Source of the DNA: Streptomyces sp. NBC_01317
Lineage (GTDB): Bacteria; Actinomycetota; Actinomycetes; Streptomycetales; Streptomycetaceae
DNA: 64,000 nt
Reading direction: 5' to 3'
NCBI RefSeq assembly: GCF_035961655.1
Contig: NZ_CP108393.1
Location: 1,240,001 to 1,304,000, forward strand
Positions 8,081-16,152 of this stretch are shown here, in pieces. A program made the translations under genes and the position numbers. The notes under the pieces were generated by a model. It was not told the DNA's origin. It searched no databases and saw only the letters and a program-made list of their open reading frames with translations. Position 1 is the first letter of the stretch. Every line of letters begins with the position of its first letter.

Positions 8081-8755
8081 GTGGCACCTGGTAACGCGCC
8101 CACCCCCCAGCTCATCACCCAGCGGCCTGGCAACGTTGTCCGGCGTTACGGATTCGAATTGCCGGCCCGCGCGGAGTCGGTCGGCCGGGCCAGGAAACTG
8201 ACCGCGGAGCGGCTCGACCGTTGGGGGATGGACGACGACACCTGCCAGACCGCGATCCTCGTCGTGTCCGAGCTGGTGACCAACGCGGTCGTGCACGCGG
8301 CCGGGGACCACGTCGTCTGTGAGATACGGGAGGGCGAGGGTCACCTGCGGATAGCGGTGGAGGACCAGGGGTACGGCCCGACCGGGCCCCAGATGCACCC
8401 GCACTCGGACGACGAGGGCGGCCGCGGACTCTTCCTGATCGATTCCCTGTGTACGGGCTGGGGGGCCCACGACACGTCGGGATACGGTCCTGGGCGCGTG
8501 GTCTGGGCGGAGCTGCCGCATTCGGCGTCGCCGCCGCCGCACGCGTTGCCACGTACCGACGTGCGGGCCGCGCCTGCCGACCTGCGACCCGCGGAGCTGC
8601 GGTCTTCGGAGCTGCGGCCTTCGGACCTGCGTTCCGCCGAGCTGCGTCCCGCCGAGCTGTCGCACTCCGACCAGTCGCGCTCCGATGTCCCGCACGGAGC
8701 TGTACGGCGGGTACGGCCGGCCTGGCCCGGCCGCGCGTCGGAGCCGATGTGCTGA
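8081..8755 (+). CDS. RsbW-like ATP-binding protein (HATPase_c) with pentapeptide-like tail
   Basis: A 224-residue protein. Residues about 20-145 form a serine-kinase/anti-sigma-type HATPase_c domain: VSELVTNAVVHA is the N box and EDQGYGP and GGRGLFLIDSL are the G1 and G2 boxes. The last 70 residues are unusual: a run of five-residue units such as ADLRP, AELRS, SELRP, SDLRS and AELRP, followed by a basic end. In AbaA-type loci such ATPases are encoded beside an XRE/DUF397 pair, as here. The GTG start at 8081 is the first sensible start after the divergent promoter region. It overlaps the next gene by 7 bases. Confidence 0.8.
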   Translation: MAPGNAPTPQLITQRPGNVVRRYGFELPARAESVGRARKLTAERLDRWGMDDDTCQTAILVVSELVTNAVVHAAGDHVVCEIREGEGHLRIAVEDQGYGPTGPQMHPHSDDEGGRGLFLIDSLCTGWGAHDTSGYGPGRVVWAELPHSASPPPHALPRTDVRAAPADLRPAELRSSELRPSDLRSAELRPAELSHSDQSRSDVPHGAVRRVRPAWPGRASEPMC

Positions 8756-9192
8756 GGACGGCGCTGCACCGGCTCTCCCGTGGGCTGCGCGGCGACCTTC
8801 CCGACCACACCGGCGGCCGGGTGGAACTGGCCCTGCCCGCCGCCCTGCCCGCCTCGCTGGGCTGTGACGCGGTGGGCGTCCCGGCGCGCCACGGCTTCCG
8901 GCTGCTGGCCCGGCTGCCCAGGACGGGCTGCGTCTTCGCCGACACCGACTGGTGGTGGTGGATCGTGCCGTCCGGCTCCGACCTCGATCTGAAGTGGCCC
9001 GCTCCGGCGCGGTACGTGGTGGGGACGAACGTACCGGCGGAGCATCCCCGGCTGATCCACTGGCCGGACTCCCCGTCGCCGTACACCCCGCCGATCCCGT
9101 TCTATCTGATGGTGTGCCAGCTGGCGGGCACGACTCCCGCGTGGGGGCGCGAGGCGCGGGCGCAGGACACGGGGACGGTGGCGGCGCAGTAG
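8749..9192 (+). CDS. conserved hypothetical protein with WWWW motif
   Basis: A 147-residue protein starting at the GTG that overlaps the end of the ATPase gene. It has a core GVPARHGFRLLARLPRTGCV, then DTDWWWWIVPSGSDLDLKWP and a conserved-looking C-terminal part with HWPDSPSPYTPPIPFY. No signal peptide or membrane segment is visible. I do not recognise an enzyme family. The tight overlap and the same strand suggest it is translated together with the RsbW-like ATPase and belongs to that regulatory locus. The function is not known. Confidence 0.65.
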   Translation: MLRTALHRLSRGLRGDLPDHTGGRVELALPAALPASLGCDAVGVPARHGFRLLARLPRTGCVFADTDWWWWIVPSGSDLDLKWPAPARYVVGTNVPAEHPRLIHWPDSPSPYTPPIPFYLMVCQLAGTTPAWGREARAQDTGTVAAQ

Positions 9193-9213
9193 GAACGCGC
9201 GGCCCTGTCCCGT

Positions 9214-10818
9214 CTACGGCGTCGCCGTCGCCCACACCCCGTCGTCCGCCCCCAGCAGGTGGCGCGTCCGGGCCGCGGACGGCAGGGGCCCGTGGTCCGA
9301 GGAGACCTGGAGCGCGGACGCCGCGGTGAGGTGGCCCAGGCGCAGGGCCCGTACCGGATCGCCCGAGTGCCGCAGCCCCGCCAGGAAGCCCGCCGCGAAG
9401 GCGTCTCCGGCGCCGACCGGTTCGACGACCTCGACCTTCAGGGCCGGCACGGTGTACGGCACGGGGCCGAGGAAGGCCGTGGCCTCGCGGGAACCGTCCT
9501 TGACCACCAGGGTGTACGGGCCCGGCAGCAGCGCGCGTACGGCCGCCGCGTCCGTGATGCCGGGACCCCACAGTGCCTGCGCCTCGTCCAGACCGACGAG
9601 GACGAGGTCGGCGCGGTCGGCGAGCGCGAGCAGGGTCTCCGGCGCGGACCGGTCGTTCCAGAGCGCGGGGCGGTGGTTGACGTCGAAGCTGACGGGGTAC
9701 GGCCGGTCCGGCGCGAGCGCCGCGTCCACCAGGGCGAGGCAACTGGCGGACAGGGCGGGGGTGATGCCGCTGAGATGGACAAGTCCCGCTCCTCGGAGGG
9801 CCGTTGAACGCAGCACCTCGGGGCCGAGCGCGGAGGCGGCGGAGCCGCGCCGGTAGTAGTGGACGCGGGTCCCGTCCGCTCCGGGGTCCTTGACCAGAAG
9901 ACCCGTCGGACGCACCGGGTCGGTCCGCACCCCGGAGACGTCCACCCCGAAGGCCGCGACCCGCCGCCGTACGCGCCGCCCGAAGGGATCGTCACCGACG
10001 GCCGACACCCAGCGGGCGGGCACGCCGTGGTCGGCCAGGTAGATGGCCACGTTCGACTCGGCACCCGCGATGTCGAGACGCAGAAGGTCGGCACCGTCGA
10101 GCCGAGCGACCGGCTCGGGCGCCAGGGCGGCCATGGTCTCCCCGACACACACGACCGGGCCCGGCCCGAACGGGCGGGGAGGGGGCGTGTGTTCGCGGGG
10201 GACGGGGGTGCGGTCGCGGGGAGCTGGTGGGCGGTCCCGGGCGGGAGCGCTCGGGTCGAGAGCGGACGTACGGCCGCTGCGAGTCGGCGTGCGGTCGCCG
10301 GGGGCGGGCGCGTGGCCGCCGGAAGCGCTCGGGGCGAGGGTCGATGTCCGGTCGCGGGAAGCTTGTGTGGGGTTGGCCGAAGCGGGCGCGCGGTCACGGG
10401 CGGGAGCGCTCGGCCCGAGGCCGGGCGTACCGCCGCCACAAGCCGGCGTTCGGCCGGCGGAAGCCGGTGTGTCGTCGCCGACCGGAGCGCTCCGGGCGAG
10501 AGCTGACGGTGCGTCGGCGGAAGCAGGCGCGTGGTCGGCGACTGAAACGCTCGGGTCAAGAGTCGGCGTACGGCCGCTGGGAGCCGACGCGCGTTCGCGG
10601 GGGACGGGGGTGCGGTCGCGGGGAGCCGGTGTGTGGTCGTGGGGAGCGGGCGGGTGGTCCCGGGCGGAAGCGCTCGGGTCGAGAGCCGACGTGGGGTCGC
10701 CGGAAGCGGGCGCGTGGTCGGCGACGGGGCCGCTTGGCCCGGGAACGGGCGTGCGGTGGCGGGGAGTCGGTAGGCGGGTGGCGGCGGGAGTGCTCGGGTT
10801 GACCGGGTACGCGCTCAT
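9214..10818 (-). CDS. PfkB-family sugar kinase (2-keto-3-deoxy-gluconate/galactonate kinase type) with repetitive N-terminal extension
   Basis: A 534-residue protein in two parts. Residues about 1-220 are a Pro/Ala/Arg-rich stretch built of imperfect ~30-residue repeats with blocks like ARDRAPAP, DRTPVPRE and SALDPSA. From about residue 221 (VVCVGETMAALAPEP) a full-length PfkB kinase follows, ending with the catalytic motif PVGAGDAFAAGFLAG. The core fits KDG kinases, which phosphorylate 2-keto-3-deoxy sugar acids. Its position behind galactonate dehydratase and the aldolase gene suggests KDGal kinase. The ATG at 10818 overlaps the lactonase stop as ATGA. A start inside the repeats or at the core cannot be excluded. 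Confidence 0.8.
   Translation of the reverse strand: MSAYPVNPSTPAATRLPTPRHRTPVPGPSGPVADHAPASGDPTSALDPSASARDHPPAPHDHTPAPRDRTPVPRERASAPSGRTPTLDPSVSVADHAPASADAPSALARSAPVGDDTPASAGRTPACGGGTPGLGPSAPARDRAPASANPTQASRDRTSTLAPSASGGHAPAPGDRTPTRSGRTSALDPSAPARDRPPAPRDRTPVPREHTPPPRPFGPGPVVCVGETMAALAPEPVARLDGADLLRLDIAGAESNVAIYLADHGVPARWVSAVGDDPFGRRVRRRVAAFGVDVSGVRTDPVRPTGLLVKDPGADGTRVHYYRRGSAASALGPEVLRSTALRGAGLVHLSGITPALSASCLALVDAALAPDRPYPVSFDVNHRPALWNDRSAPETLLALADRADLVLVGLDEAQALWGPGITDAAAVRALLPGPYTLVVKDGSREATAFLGPVPYTVPALKVEVVEPVGAGDAFAAGFLAGLRHSGDPVRALRLGHLTAASALQVSSDHGPLPSAARTRHLLGADDGVWATATP
10180..10740. repeat. imperfect tandem repeat region inside the kinase gene
   Basis: Roughly 60-130-base units recur, each with a shared GGAGCGCTCGGGTCGAGAG-like core and CGGGGGACGGGGGTGCGGTC-like blocks. 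They encode the repetitive N-terminal extension of the sugar kinase. Unit borders are blurred and lengths vary in multiples of three, so the frame stays open. Confidence 0.75.
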
Positions 10819-11723
10819 CAGGCGCTCGCCGGGCGGTAGTACGCCGTCGGCAGTCCCGGGACTTCGACCCGTGCGGCGAACACCGCGCCGTCCAGGGGGC
10901 CCGGGTGGGCGAGGCCCGTTCGGGCGCTGGTGATGTACAGCGTGCGGCCGTCGTTGCCGCCCAGGCAGACCCCGGCGGGTTGGGCGGCGGGCACGGGGAC
11001 CACGTGGTCGAGCCTGCCGTCGGGGAGGTAGTGGTGGATCGCGCCCCGGCCCCAGACCGCGGTCCACAGGCCGCCCTCCCGGTCGACCGCCAGGCCGTCG
11101 GGGCTGCCCGCGTCCAGTGTCGTGAAGACGGACGGCTCGCCCAGGTCGCCGGTGGCCGGGTCGACGGGGTACGTGCTGATGACGCCGCGCGCGCTGTCCG
11201 CGAGGAAGAGGAGCGTCCCGTCGGCGGAGAACGCGGGGCCGTTCGGGACGGTGATGCCCGTCAGGACCCGGGTGAGCGTGCCGTCGCGGTCGAGGCGGTA
11301 CAGCGAGCCCGCGCCGTCCACGGCGTCGTACGCCATGCTGCCCGCCCAGAACCGGCCGTGCGGATCGGCGACCCCGTCGTTCATCCGGGCCGCCGGGGAC
11401 ACGCCGTCCTCCGGCCTGCCTTGCCACCGGGTCGTCCCGTCCGCTTCGAGCAGGCACACGCCGGTGCCGGCCGCCGCGATCCAGCCGCCGGGGCGGCCCT
11501 CGACGGGGGCGACCGCGCCGAGCGGTACCGGCAGGTGGGCCAGGACGTCCAGCGGGCCCGTGCGGTCGGGGTCGCCGGGCGGGGCGGCCAGCAGCCGGCC
11601 GGTCAGGATGTCGGTCAGGACGATCCGCCCGTCGACCCAGCGGATCCCCTCGCCCAGTTCGAGGCGGTCGGACCAGCAGGGGACGGGGGCGTACGCCGGA
11701 GTGCTGCTCGCGCCCGCGCTCAT
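10818..11723 (-). CDS. SMP-30/gluconolactonase-family sugar lactonase
   Basis: A 301-residue six-bladed propeller lactonase. Metal ligands are visible as Glu in LGEGIRWVDG near residue 20, Asn in ARMNDGVADPHGRFWAGSM, and Asp in SPDGLAVDREGGLWTAVWG. These enzymes open aldonolactones with a bound divalent metal. In this cluster the likely substrate is galactonolactone formed by the sugar dehydrogenase. It overlaps the aldolase gene upstream (ATGA at 11720-11723) and the kinase gene downstream (ATGA at 10818), so the three form one translationally coupled unit. Confidence 0.85.
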   Translation of the reverse strand: MSAGASSTPAYAPVPCWSDRLELGEGIRWVDGRIVLTDILTGRLLAAPPGDPDRTGPLDVLAHLPVPLGAVAPVEGRPGGWIAAAGTGVCLLEADGTTRWQGRPEDGVSPAARMNDGVADPHGRFWAGSMAYDAVDGAGSLYRLDRDGTLTRVLTGITVPNGPAFSADGTLLFLADSARGVISTYPVDPATGDLGEPSVFTTLDAGSPDGLAVDREGGLWTAVWGRGAIHHYLPDGRLDHVVPVPAAQPAGVCLGGNDGRTLYITSARTGLAHPGPLDGAVFAARVEVPGLPTAYYRPASA

Positions 11724-12361
11724 CGGGGGCCCTCCCCCGCGTCCCGTACCACCGCGAGGAACCCGCGCGCCCGCTCGCGCAGCGCGTCCTGGCTCCCGCC
11801 GTCCGCCGCGTCCCCGATCAGCGGTGAGCCGACACCCACCGCCGTCGCGCCGTGCGCCAGGTAGGCGCGGGCCGCCGCCGCGTCCACGCCCCCGACCGGC
11901 ACGAAAGGGAGGTGGGGGAAGGGACCGCGCAGGGCCTTCACGTAGTCGGGGCCGCCCGCCTGCGCGGCCGGGAAGATCTTGAGCGCGTCCGCGCCGAGGC
12001 GCAGGGCGGCCACGACGTCCGTCGGGGTCATCACCCCGGCGAGGACCGGCAGGCCCAGTTCCTTGGCGGCGGTGACGCCGTCGCCGAGCGCCGGCGTGAC
12101 GACGAAGTCCGCTCCCGCCTCGTGCGCGGCCCACGCGTCCTCGGGGGTGAGAACCGTGCCCGCGCCGAGCGGCGCGTCGGGGCCCAGCGCCGCCCGGGCG
12201 CCCGCGATGACGTGGAGGGCGTCCCGGCCGGAGAGGGAGACCTCGACCAGCTGCACGCCCTCCGCGACCAGGGTCAGTACGGTCCGCAGCGCGGCCTCGG
12301 GGTCCTGGCCGCGCACGATGGCGACCAGGCGGTGGGCGCGCAGCGCGCTCAGCAGATCCAC
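11720..12361 (-). CDS. KDPG/KDPGal aldolase (class I, EDA family)
   Basis: A 213-residue Entner-Doudoroff-type aldolase. The Schiff-base lysine is in ALKIFPAAQAG, the general base glutamate in QLVEVSLSG, and the phosphate-binding segments are GAGTVL and VPVGGV. It cleaves a 2-keto-3-deoxy-6-phospho sugar acid to pyruvate and glyceraldehyde 3-phosphate. With a DgoD-type dehydratase and a KDG-type kinase beside it, 6-phospho-2-dehydro-3-deoxygalactonate is the most likely substrate (dgoA-like). It is the first gene of a coupled trio, 63 bases after the mutarotase-like gene. Confidence 0.87.
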   Translation of the reverse strand: MDLLSALRAHRLVAIVRGQDPEAALRTVLTLVAEGVQLVEVSLSGRDALHVIAGARAALGPDAPLGAGTVLTPEDAWAAHEAGADFVVTPALGDGVTAAKELGLPVLAGVMTPTDVVAALRLGADALKIFPAAQAGGPDYVKALRGPFPHLPFVPVGGVDAAAARAYLAHGATAVGVGSPLIGDAADGGSQDALRERARGFLAVVRDAGEGPR

Positions 12362-12424
12362 GGGGTGGTTCCTCTTCTCGTTCGGGTGGGGAGTGGGTGG
12401 GCGATCACCGTGACCGCGTGCCCG

Positions 12425-13255
12425 TCAGCGGTGGCGGGTCGCCGTCACGGTCAGCCGCCAATGGACCTCGCCGGACGGCCCGACCCGGGCCGCGTCCGCC
12501 TCACCGGCCTCCGCCAGGTCGAAGACCCGGCCGAGCATCGGCTCGACACCGATGGAGCGGTACGGCGTGTCCTCGGGGAAGCCGCCCAGGTTGCGCCAGA
12601 GGGCTACAGAGACGGGTTGGTCCCCGGCCTCCAAGGCGAAGTGCAGCGCGTCGTCGCCGTCCCGTACGGACACCTCGCGCGTGTCGACCACCGCGCCGAG
12701 CGCCGTGCCGTCGTCCGGGCCGAGGCGGTCGAGCCGTACTCCTGCCGTCTCCGGCCAACTGCCCGGGATCCACCCGGCGCCCCCGTCGGGGTAGAGCCGG
12801 ACCGCCGCGCCGCCGGTCATCACGGCGCGCGCCTGCCCGGAGACCTCCAGCAGCGCGTGCGCGGCCCAGAGGAAGCGGTAGCCGGGCGCGGCGGCCAGCC
12901 GGTAGTCGACAACGGTCCTGCCCGTCCCGGCGGAGACGCGCCGGGTGAAGCGGAAGTCGGGGCAGTCGACGGACTCGGACTCGTCGTACCTGTCGCGCCG
13001 CCAGGGCCGCGACCAGGCGTCCCCGTGGTCGGGGGTCCCGCGGACCGTGGGGACACACTCCTCCAGGCCCCCGGCGTCGGCGAAGGCGTCCCCCGGCCCG
13101 ACACCGGCCCTGCGGGGCTCGTCGCGATGCCAGAGCCACTCCCGGCCACCGGCGGCGAGCGACGTCCAACGGCCGCCGTGGGCAAGGTCGGTGACGATAC
13201 CGGGCGCGAGCAGATCGCCAGGTTCGGGTACGGGCACAGGCACGGCGCTCACCAT
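12425..13255 (-). CDS. aldose 1-epimerase-superfamily protein (mutarotase-like)
   Basis: A 276-residue beta-sandwich protein recognisable as galactose-mutarotase-like from its pattern: an early GGRWTSLAAGGREWLWHR, then GLEECVPTVRG, and a long all-beta remainder ending SGEVHWRLTVTA. The classical paired catalytic histidines are not obvious, so it could be a divergent epimerase or a non-catalytic sugar-binding relative. The start at 13255 (ATG) gives a coupled overlap with the dehydratase stop at 13249; a GTG at 13252 is equally possible. Context suggests it handles galactose anomers before oxidation. Confidence 0.65.
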   Translation of the reverse strand: MVSAVPVPVPEPGDLLAPGIVTDLAHGGRWTSLAAGGREWLWHRDEPRRAGVGPGDAFADAGGLEECVPTVRGTPDHGDAWSRPWRRDRYDESESVDCPDFRFTRRVSAGTGRTVVDYRLAAAPGYRFLWAAHALLEVSGQARAVMTGGAAVRLYPDGGAGWIPGSWPETAGVRLDRLGPDDGTALGAVVDTREVSVRDGDDALHFALEAGDQPVSVALWRNLGGFPEDTPYRSIGVEPMLGRVFDLAEAGEADAARVGPSGEVHWRLTVTATRHR

Positions 13256-14394
13256 TCCGCGAACGAGCCGTCCGCGTGCCGCCACACCGGGTTGCGCCAG
13301 GCGTGTCCCGTCCGGTCGGCGGCCCGTACCGCCGCCTCGTCCACCGTGATGCCGAGCCCGGGCAGCTCCGTGCGCCGCGCCTGGCCGCCGACAAAACGGA
13401 AAGGCTCCGGGTCGACCACGTACGACAGCAGGTCGGCGTCCTTGTTGTAGTGGATGCCCCTGCTCTGCTCCTGGATGAGGAAGTTCGGTGTGCAGAAGGC
13501 TATTTGGAGGCTGGCGGCGAGCGCGATCGGCCCCAGCGGGCAGTGCGGGGCGAGCTGCGCCCCGTACGCGTCCGCGAGGGAGGCGATCCGGTGCACCTCC
13601 GAGATGCCGCCCGCGTGCGAGAGATCCGGCTGGGCCACGGCGATACCGGCGGCGAGCGCGGGCAGGAACTCCGCCCGCCCGTAGAGCCGTTCACCGGTGG
13701 CGATCGGCACGTCGCTCGCGGCCACCAGCGCGGGCAGCAGATGACCGTGCTCGGGCAGCAGCGGCTCCTCGGCGAACAGCGGGTGCAGCGGGCCTATTTC
13801 ACGCAGGACACGCCGGGCGCTCGCCGGGCTGAACCGGCCGTGGAAGTCCACGGCCACATCGCGGTGCGGGCCGAGGACGGCGCGGGCGGCGGCCACCCGG
13901 TCCACCACCGCCGCGGTCTCGGCCGGGGTGGTGAGAGGGGAGGTGCGGCCGGACGCGTTCATCTTCACGGCGGTGAAGCCGGCCTCGACCTGCGCGGTTA
14001 TCTCCTCGGTGAGCCGGGCGGGTTCGTCGCCGCCGACCCACGCGTACACCCGGACGGAGTCCCGTACCGGACCGCCGAGCAGGGCGTGCACGGGGGCGCC
14101 GTAGGTCTTGCCCGCGATGTCCCACAGCGCCTGGTCGATGCCGGCGACCGCGCTGGAGAGCACCGGGCCGCCCCGGTAGAAGCCGGCCTTGCTCAGCACC
14201 TGCCAGTGGTCCTCGATCCGCAACGGGTCCTGGCCGACCAGGTATTCGGCGAGGACGTCGACGGCGGCCCGTACGACCTCGGCGCGGCCCTCGACCACCG
14301 GCTCGCCCCAGCCGACCACACCCTCGTCGGTCTCGATGCGGCAGAACAGCCAGCGGGGCGGGACGAGGAACGTCTCGACGCGAACGATCTTCAC
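13249..14394 (-). CDS. dgoD: D-galactonate dehydratase-like enolase-superfamily enzyme
   Basis: A 381-residue mandelate racemase/muconate lactonizing enzyme-type protein, full length for DgoD. Motifs in order: GVVGWGEP in the capping domain, KMNASG, the metal ligands in DVAVDFHGR, EEPLLPEH and GERLYGR, then QPDLSHAGGISE and HCPLGPIALAAS, a block very like D-galactonate dehydratase. The reaction is dehydration of galactonate to 2-keto-3-deoxygalactonate. The GTG start overlaps the GntR gene stop. The gene trio downstream supplies kinase and aldolase for the rest of the De Ley-Doudoroff route. Confidence 0.85.
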   Translation of the reverse strand: MKIVRVETFLVPPRWLFCRIETDEGVVGWGEPVVEGRAEVVRAAVDVLAEYLVGQDPLRIEDHWQVLSKAGFYRGGPVLSSAVAGIDQALWDIAGKTYGAPVHALLGGPVRDSVRVYAWVGGDEPARLTEEITAQVEAGFTAVKMNASGRTSPLTTPAETAAVVDRVAAARAVLGPHRDVAVDFHGRFSPASARRVLREIGPLHPLFAEEPLLPEHGHLLPALVAASDVPIATGERLYGRAEFLPALAAGIAVAQPDLSHAGGISEVHRIASLADAYGAQLAPHCPLGPIALAASLQIAFCTPNFLIQEQSRGIHYNKDADLLSYVVDPEPFRFVGGQARRTELPGLGITVDEAAVRAADRTGHAWRNPVWRHADGSFAEW

Positions 14395-15188
14395 TTCGCC
14401 TCGGCGCCTTTCGTGTCGGTGGTGGTGCCCCGCGCGTCGTCGCCCCGGGCCCCGGTGTCCCCCGCGCCGCTGTCCCCCGGCGTCCCATGGACCTTGTCCA
14501 GGTCGCGTACCGCCTGGTCGAGCAGGGCCCGCATGGCTGCCTCCGCCGCGTCCTGGTCCCCCGCCCGTACGGCGTCGAGAACGGCGCGGTGGCTGGGCAC
14601 GGGGTCCTCGCCGTGCGGGGAGCTGTGCACGATCTGGTCGCGGTGGGCCAGCCCGGACTCGATGACCATCTCCATGCGTTCGAGCAGCTCGTTGTGGGTG
14701 GCGGCGAGCAGTGCGCGGTGGAAGGCGAGGTCGGCCTCGACCGCGTGGGCGGCCTCGCCCCCGCCGTCGCCCATCGCGGCCAGCGCCGCCTCCAGCTCCG
14801 CGAGGTCGGCGTCGGTACGGCGCCGGGCCGCCAGCCGTACGGCGGCCGGCTCGACGATCCCGCGCACCTCGCCGAGGTTGCGCAGCAGGCCGAGGTCGGC
14901 GTCCGAGCTGGTGCCGCCCGCGAACTGCCAGCGCAGCACGTCCGCGTCGAGCAGGTTCCAGTCGGCGCGTGCCCGGACGAACGTCCCCCGTTTCTGGCGC
15001 GCGTCGACCATCCCCTTGGCGGCGAGCACCTTCAGCGATTCGCGCAGCGCGGTCAGACTGACGTCCAACTCGCTCTGCAACGCCACGAGATCGAGTGTCG
15101 CCCCCTCGGGAATCTCCCCGCTGAGCACCCGGCGCGCAAGAGTCTCCACGGTCTGGCCGTGCACTCCGCGGCGCGCGTATGGCGTCAT
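14391..15188 (-). CDS. GntR-family regulator with FCD domain (galactonate operon)
   Basis: A 265-residue FadR/FCD-type regulator. The winged helix is at about residues 10-75, with LVALQSELDVSLTALRESLK as recognition region, and the FCD domain follows (EPAAVRLAARR, EADLAFHRALLAATHNELL). The C-terminal 30 residues are Gly/Asp/Ala-rich and look disordered. It sits inside the catabolic operon, overlapping the dehydratase start by GTGA, an arrangement also seen for DgoR-type regulators that answer galactonate. It most likely represses this operon. Confidence 0.85.
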   Translation of the reverse strand: MTPYARRGVHGQTVETLARRVLSGEIPEGATLDLVALQSELDVSLTALRESLKVLAAKGMVDARQKRGTFVRARADWNLLDADVLRWQFAGGTSSDADLGLLRNLGEVRGIVEPAAVRLAARRRTDADLAELEAALAAMGDGGGEAAHAVEADLAFHRALLAATHNELLERMEMVIESGLAHRDQIVHSSPHGEDPVPSHRAVLDAVRAGDQDAAEAAMRALLDQAVRDLDKVHGTPGDSGAGDTGARGDDARGTTTDTKGAEAK

Positions 15189-15253
15189 GTCGTTATGCCT
15201 TTCTGCTGGTCGGTCGGGTCCGGCGGTGGGGTGGTGCTGGCGGGCGCCGGCGG

Positions 15254-16012
15254 TCAGGCCGACGCCTTCACCACACTCCAGCCGCCGTCCACGAGCAGGC
15301 TCGATCCGGTGATGTACGAGGCTTCGTCGGCGGCCAGGAAGGCGATCGCGGCGGCGACCTCCTCCGGTCTGCCGAAGCGGCGGGCGGCGGTCTCGGCGAC
15401 GCTGCGCTCCCGGTCCTCCGCCGGCACCCGGTCCCAGGCGGCGGTGAGGATCGGTCCCGGGAGGACCGCGTTGACCCGCACCTCGGGGCCGTACTCCACG
15501 GCGAGCTGTCCGCACAGCGAGAGCAGCGCGCCCTTGGAGGCGGCGTACGCGGGGTGGCCCGGGATGCCCTTGTGGGCGTGGACGGACGACGTCAGGACCA
15601 CCGCGCCGCGCCGCTCGCGCAGGTCGGGCAGGACGGCCCGGAAGCCGAGGAACCCGCCGGTGAGGTTGACGGCGAGCTGTCGTTCCCAGGAGGCGAGGGT
15701 CATCGTGTGGGCGGGTGCGACATCGACGGTGTAGGCGTTGCTCACGAGCACGCCGACCGGGCCGAAGGTGTGCGCGGCGGCCACGATCCGGTCCCAGTCG
15801 CCCTGGTCGGAGACGTCGGCCGTCACGAACGCGGCGCGTCCGCCGGCCGTACGGACGCCGGCCGCGACGGCCTCGCCGCGCTCGGTGGCGACGTCGGCGA
15901 GGACGACGGCCGCGCCTTCGGCGGCGAGCCGTTCCGCGGTGGCGGCGCCGATGCCTGAGGCGGCTCCGGTGACCACGGCGACGCGGTCGGTGAAGCGGGC
16001 GGTTCCGTTCAT
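15254..16012 (-). CDS. SDR-family oxidoreductase (candidate galactose 1-dehydrogenase)
   Basis: A 252-residue classical short-chain dehydrogenase. The cofactor loop is TGAASGIGAATAERL, the acidic residue after strand 2 (VLADVATE) predicts NAD preference, and the active site has Ser in LTSSVHAH and YAASKGALL (YxxxK). The usual NNAG is SNAY. It is the first gene of the galactonate operon on this strand, 65 bases before gntR. Sugar oxidation to the lactone is the step the rest of the cluster lacks, so galactose dehydrogenase is the best guess. Confidence 0.75.
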   Translation of the reverse strand: MNGTARFTDRVAVVTGAASGIGAATAERLAAEGAAVVLADVATERGEAVAAGVRTAGGRAAFVTADVSDQGDWDRIVAAAHTFGPVGVLVSNAYTVDVAPAHTMTLASWERQLAVNLTGGFLGFRAVLPDLRERRGAVVLTSSVHAHKGIPGHPAYAASKGALLSLCGQLAVEYGPEVRVNAVLPGPILTAAWDRVPAEDRERSVAETAARRFGRPEEVAAAIAFLAADEASYITGSSLLVDGGWSVVKASA

Positions 16013-16113
16013 GGGGCGGGTCGACTCCTTGGGGTGCGGGGGGGCGCTTCTGCGGTGGGACGGCTGTACGGCTGTACGGAGCTACGGGGGCCTGGGGGCG
16101 ATGTGAAGACTTT

Positions 16114-16143
16114 AGTGACCGGCCGGGCCCGGAACCGGTCACT
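16114..16143. terminator. inverted repeat after the GH36 gene
   Basis: AGTGACCGG and its exact complement CCGGTCACT flank a 12-base GC-rich loop, just beyond the GH36 stop codon and about 100 bases upstream of the SDR gene. It can end the transporter/GH36 transcript, or serve as an operator for the SDR promoter. The terminator reading is slightly favoured by position. Confidence 0.5.
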
Positions 16144-16152
16144 CGAACTCGG

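Noticed and set aside
10043..10933. Long plus-strand frame across the kinase repeats
   Set aside because: The repeats leave several frames open; this one has no domain and lies antisense to a good kinase gene.
10819..11457. Extension of the sugar kinase frame upstream of 10818
   Set aside because: It overlaps the SMP-30 gene, reads as Arg/Gly/Pro shadow sequence, and the ATG at 10818 is coupled to the lactonase stop.
12425..13285. Start of the mutarotase-like gene at 13285
   Set aside because: It would lengthen the overlap with dgoD to over 30 bases with atypical residues; 13255 gives a short coupled overlap.
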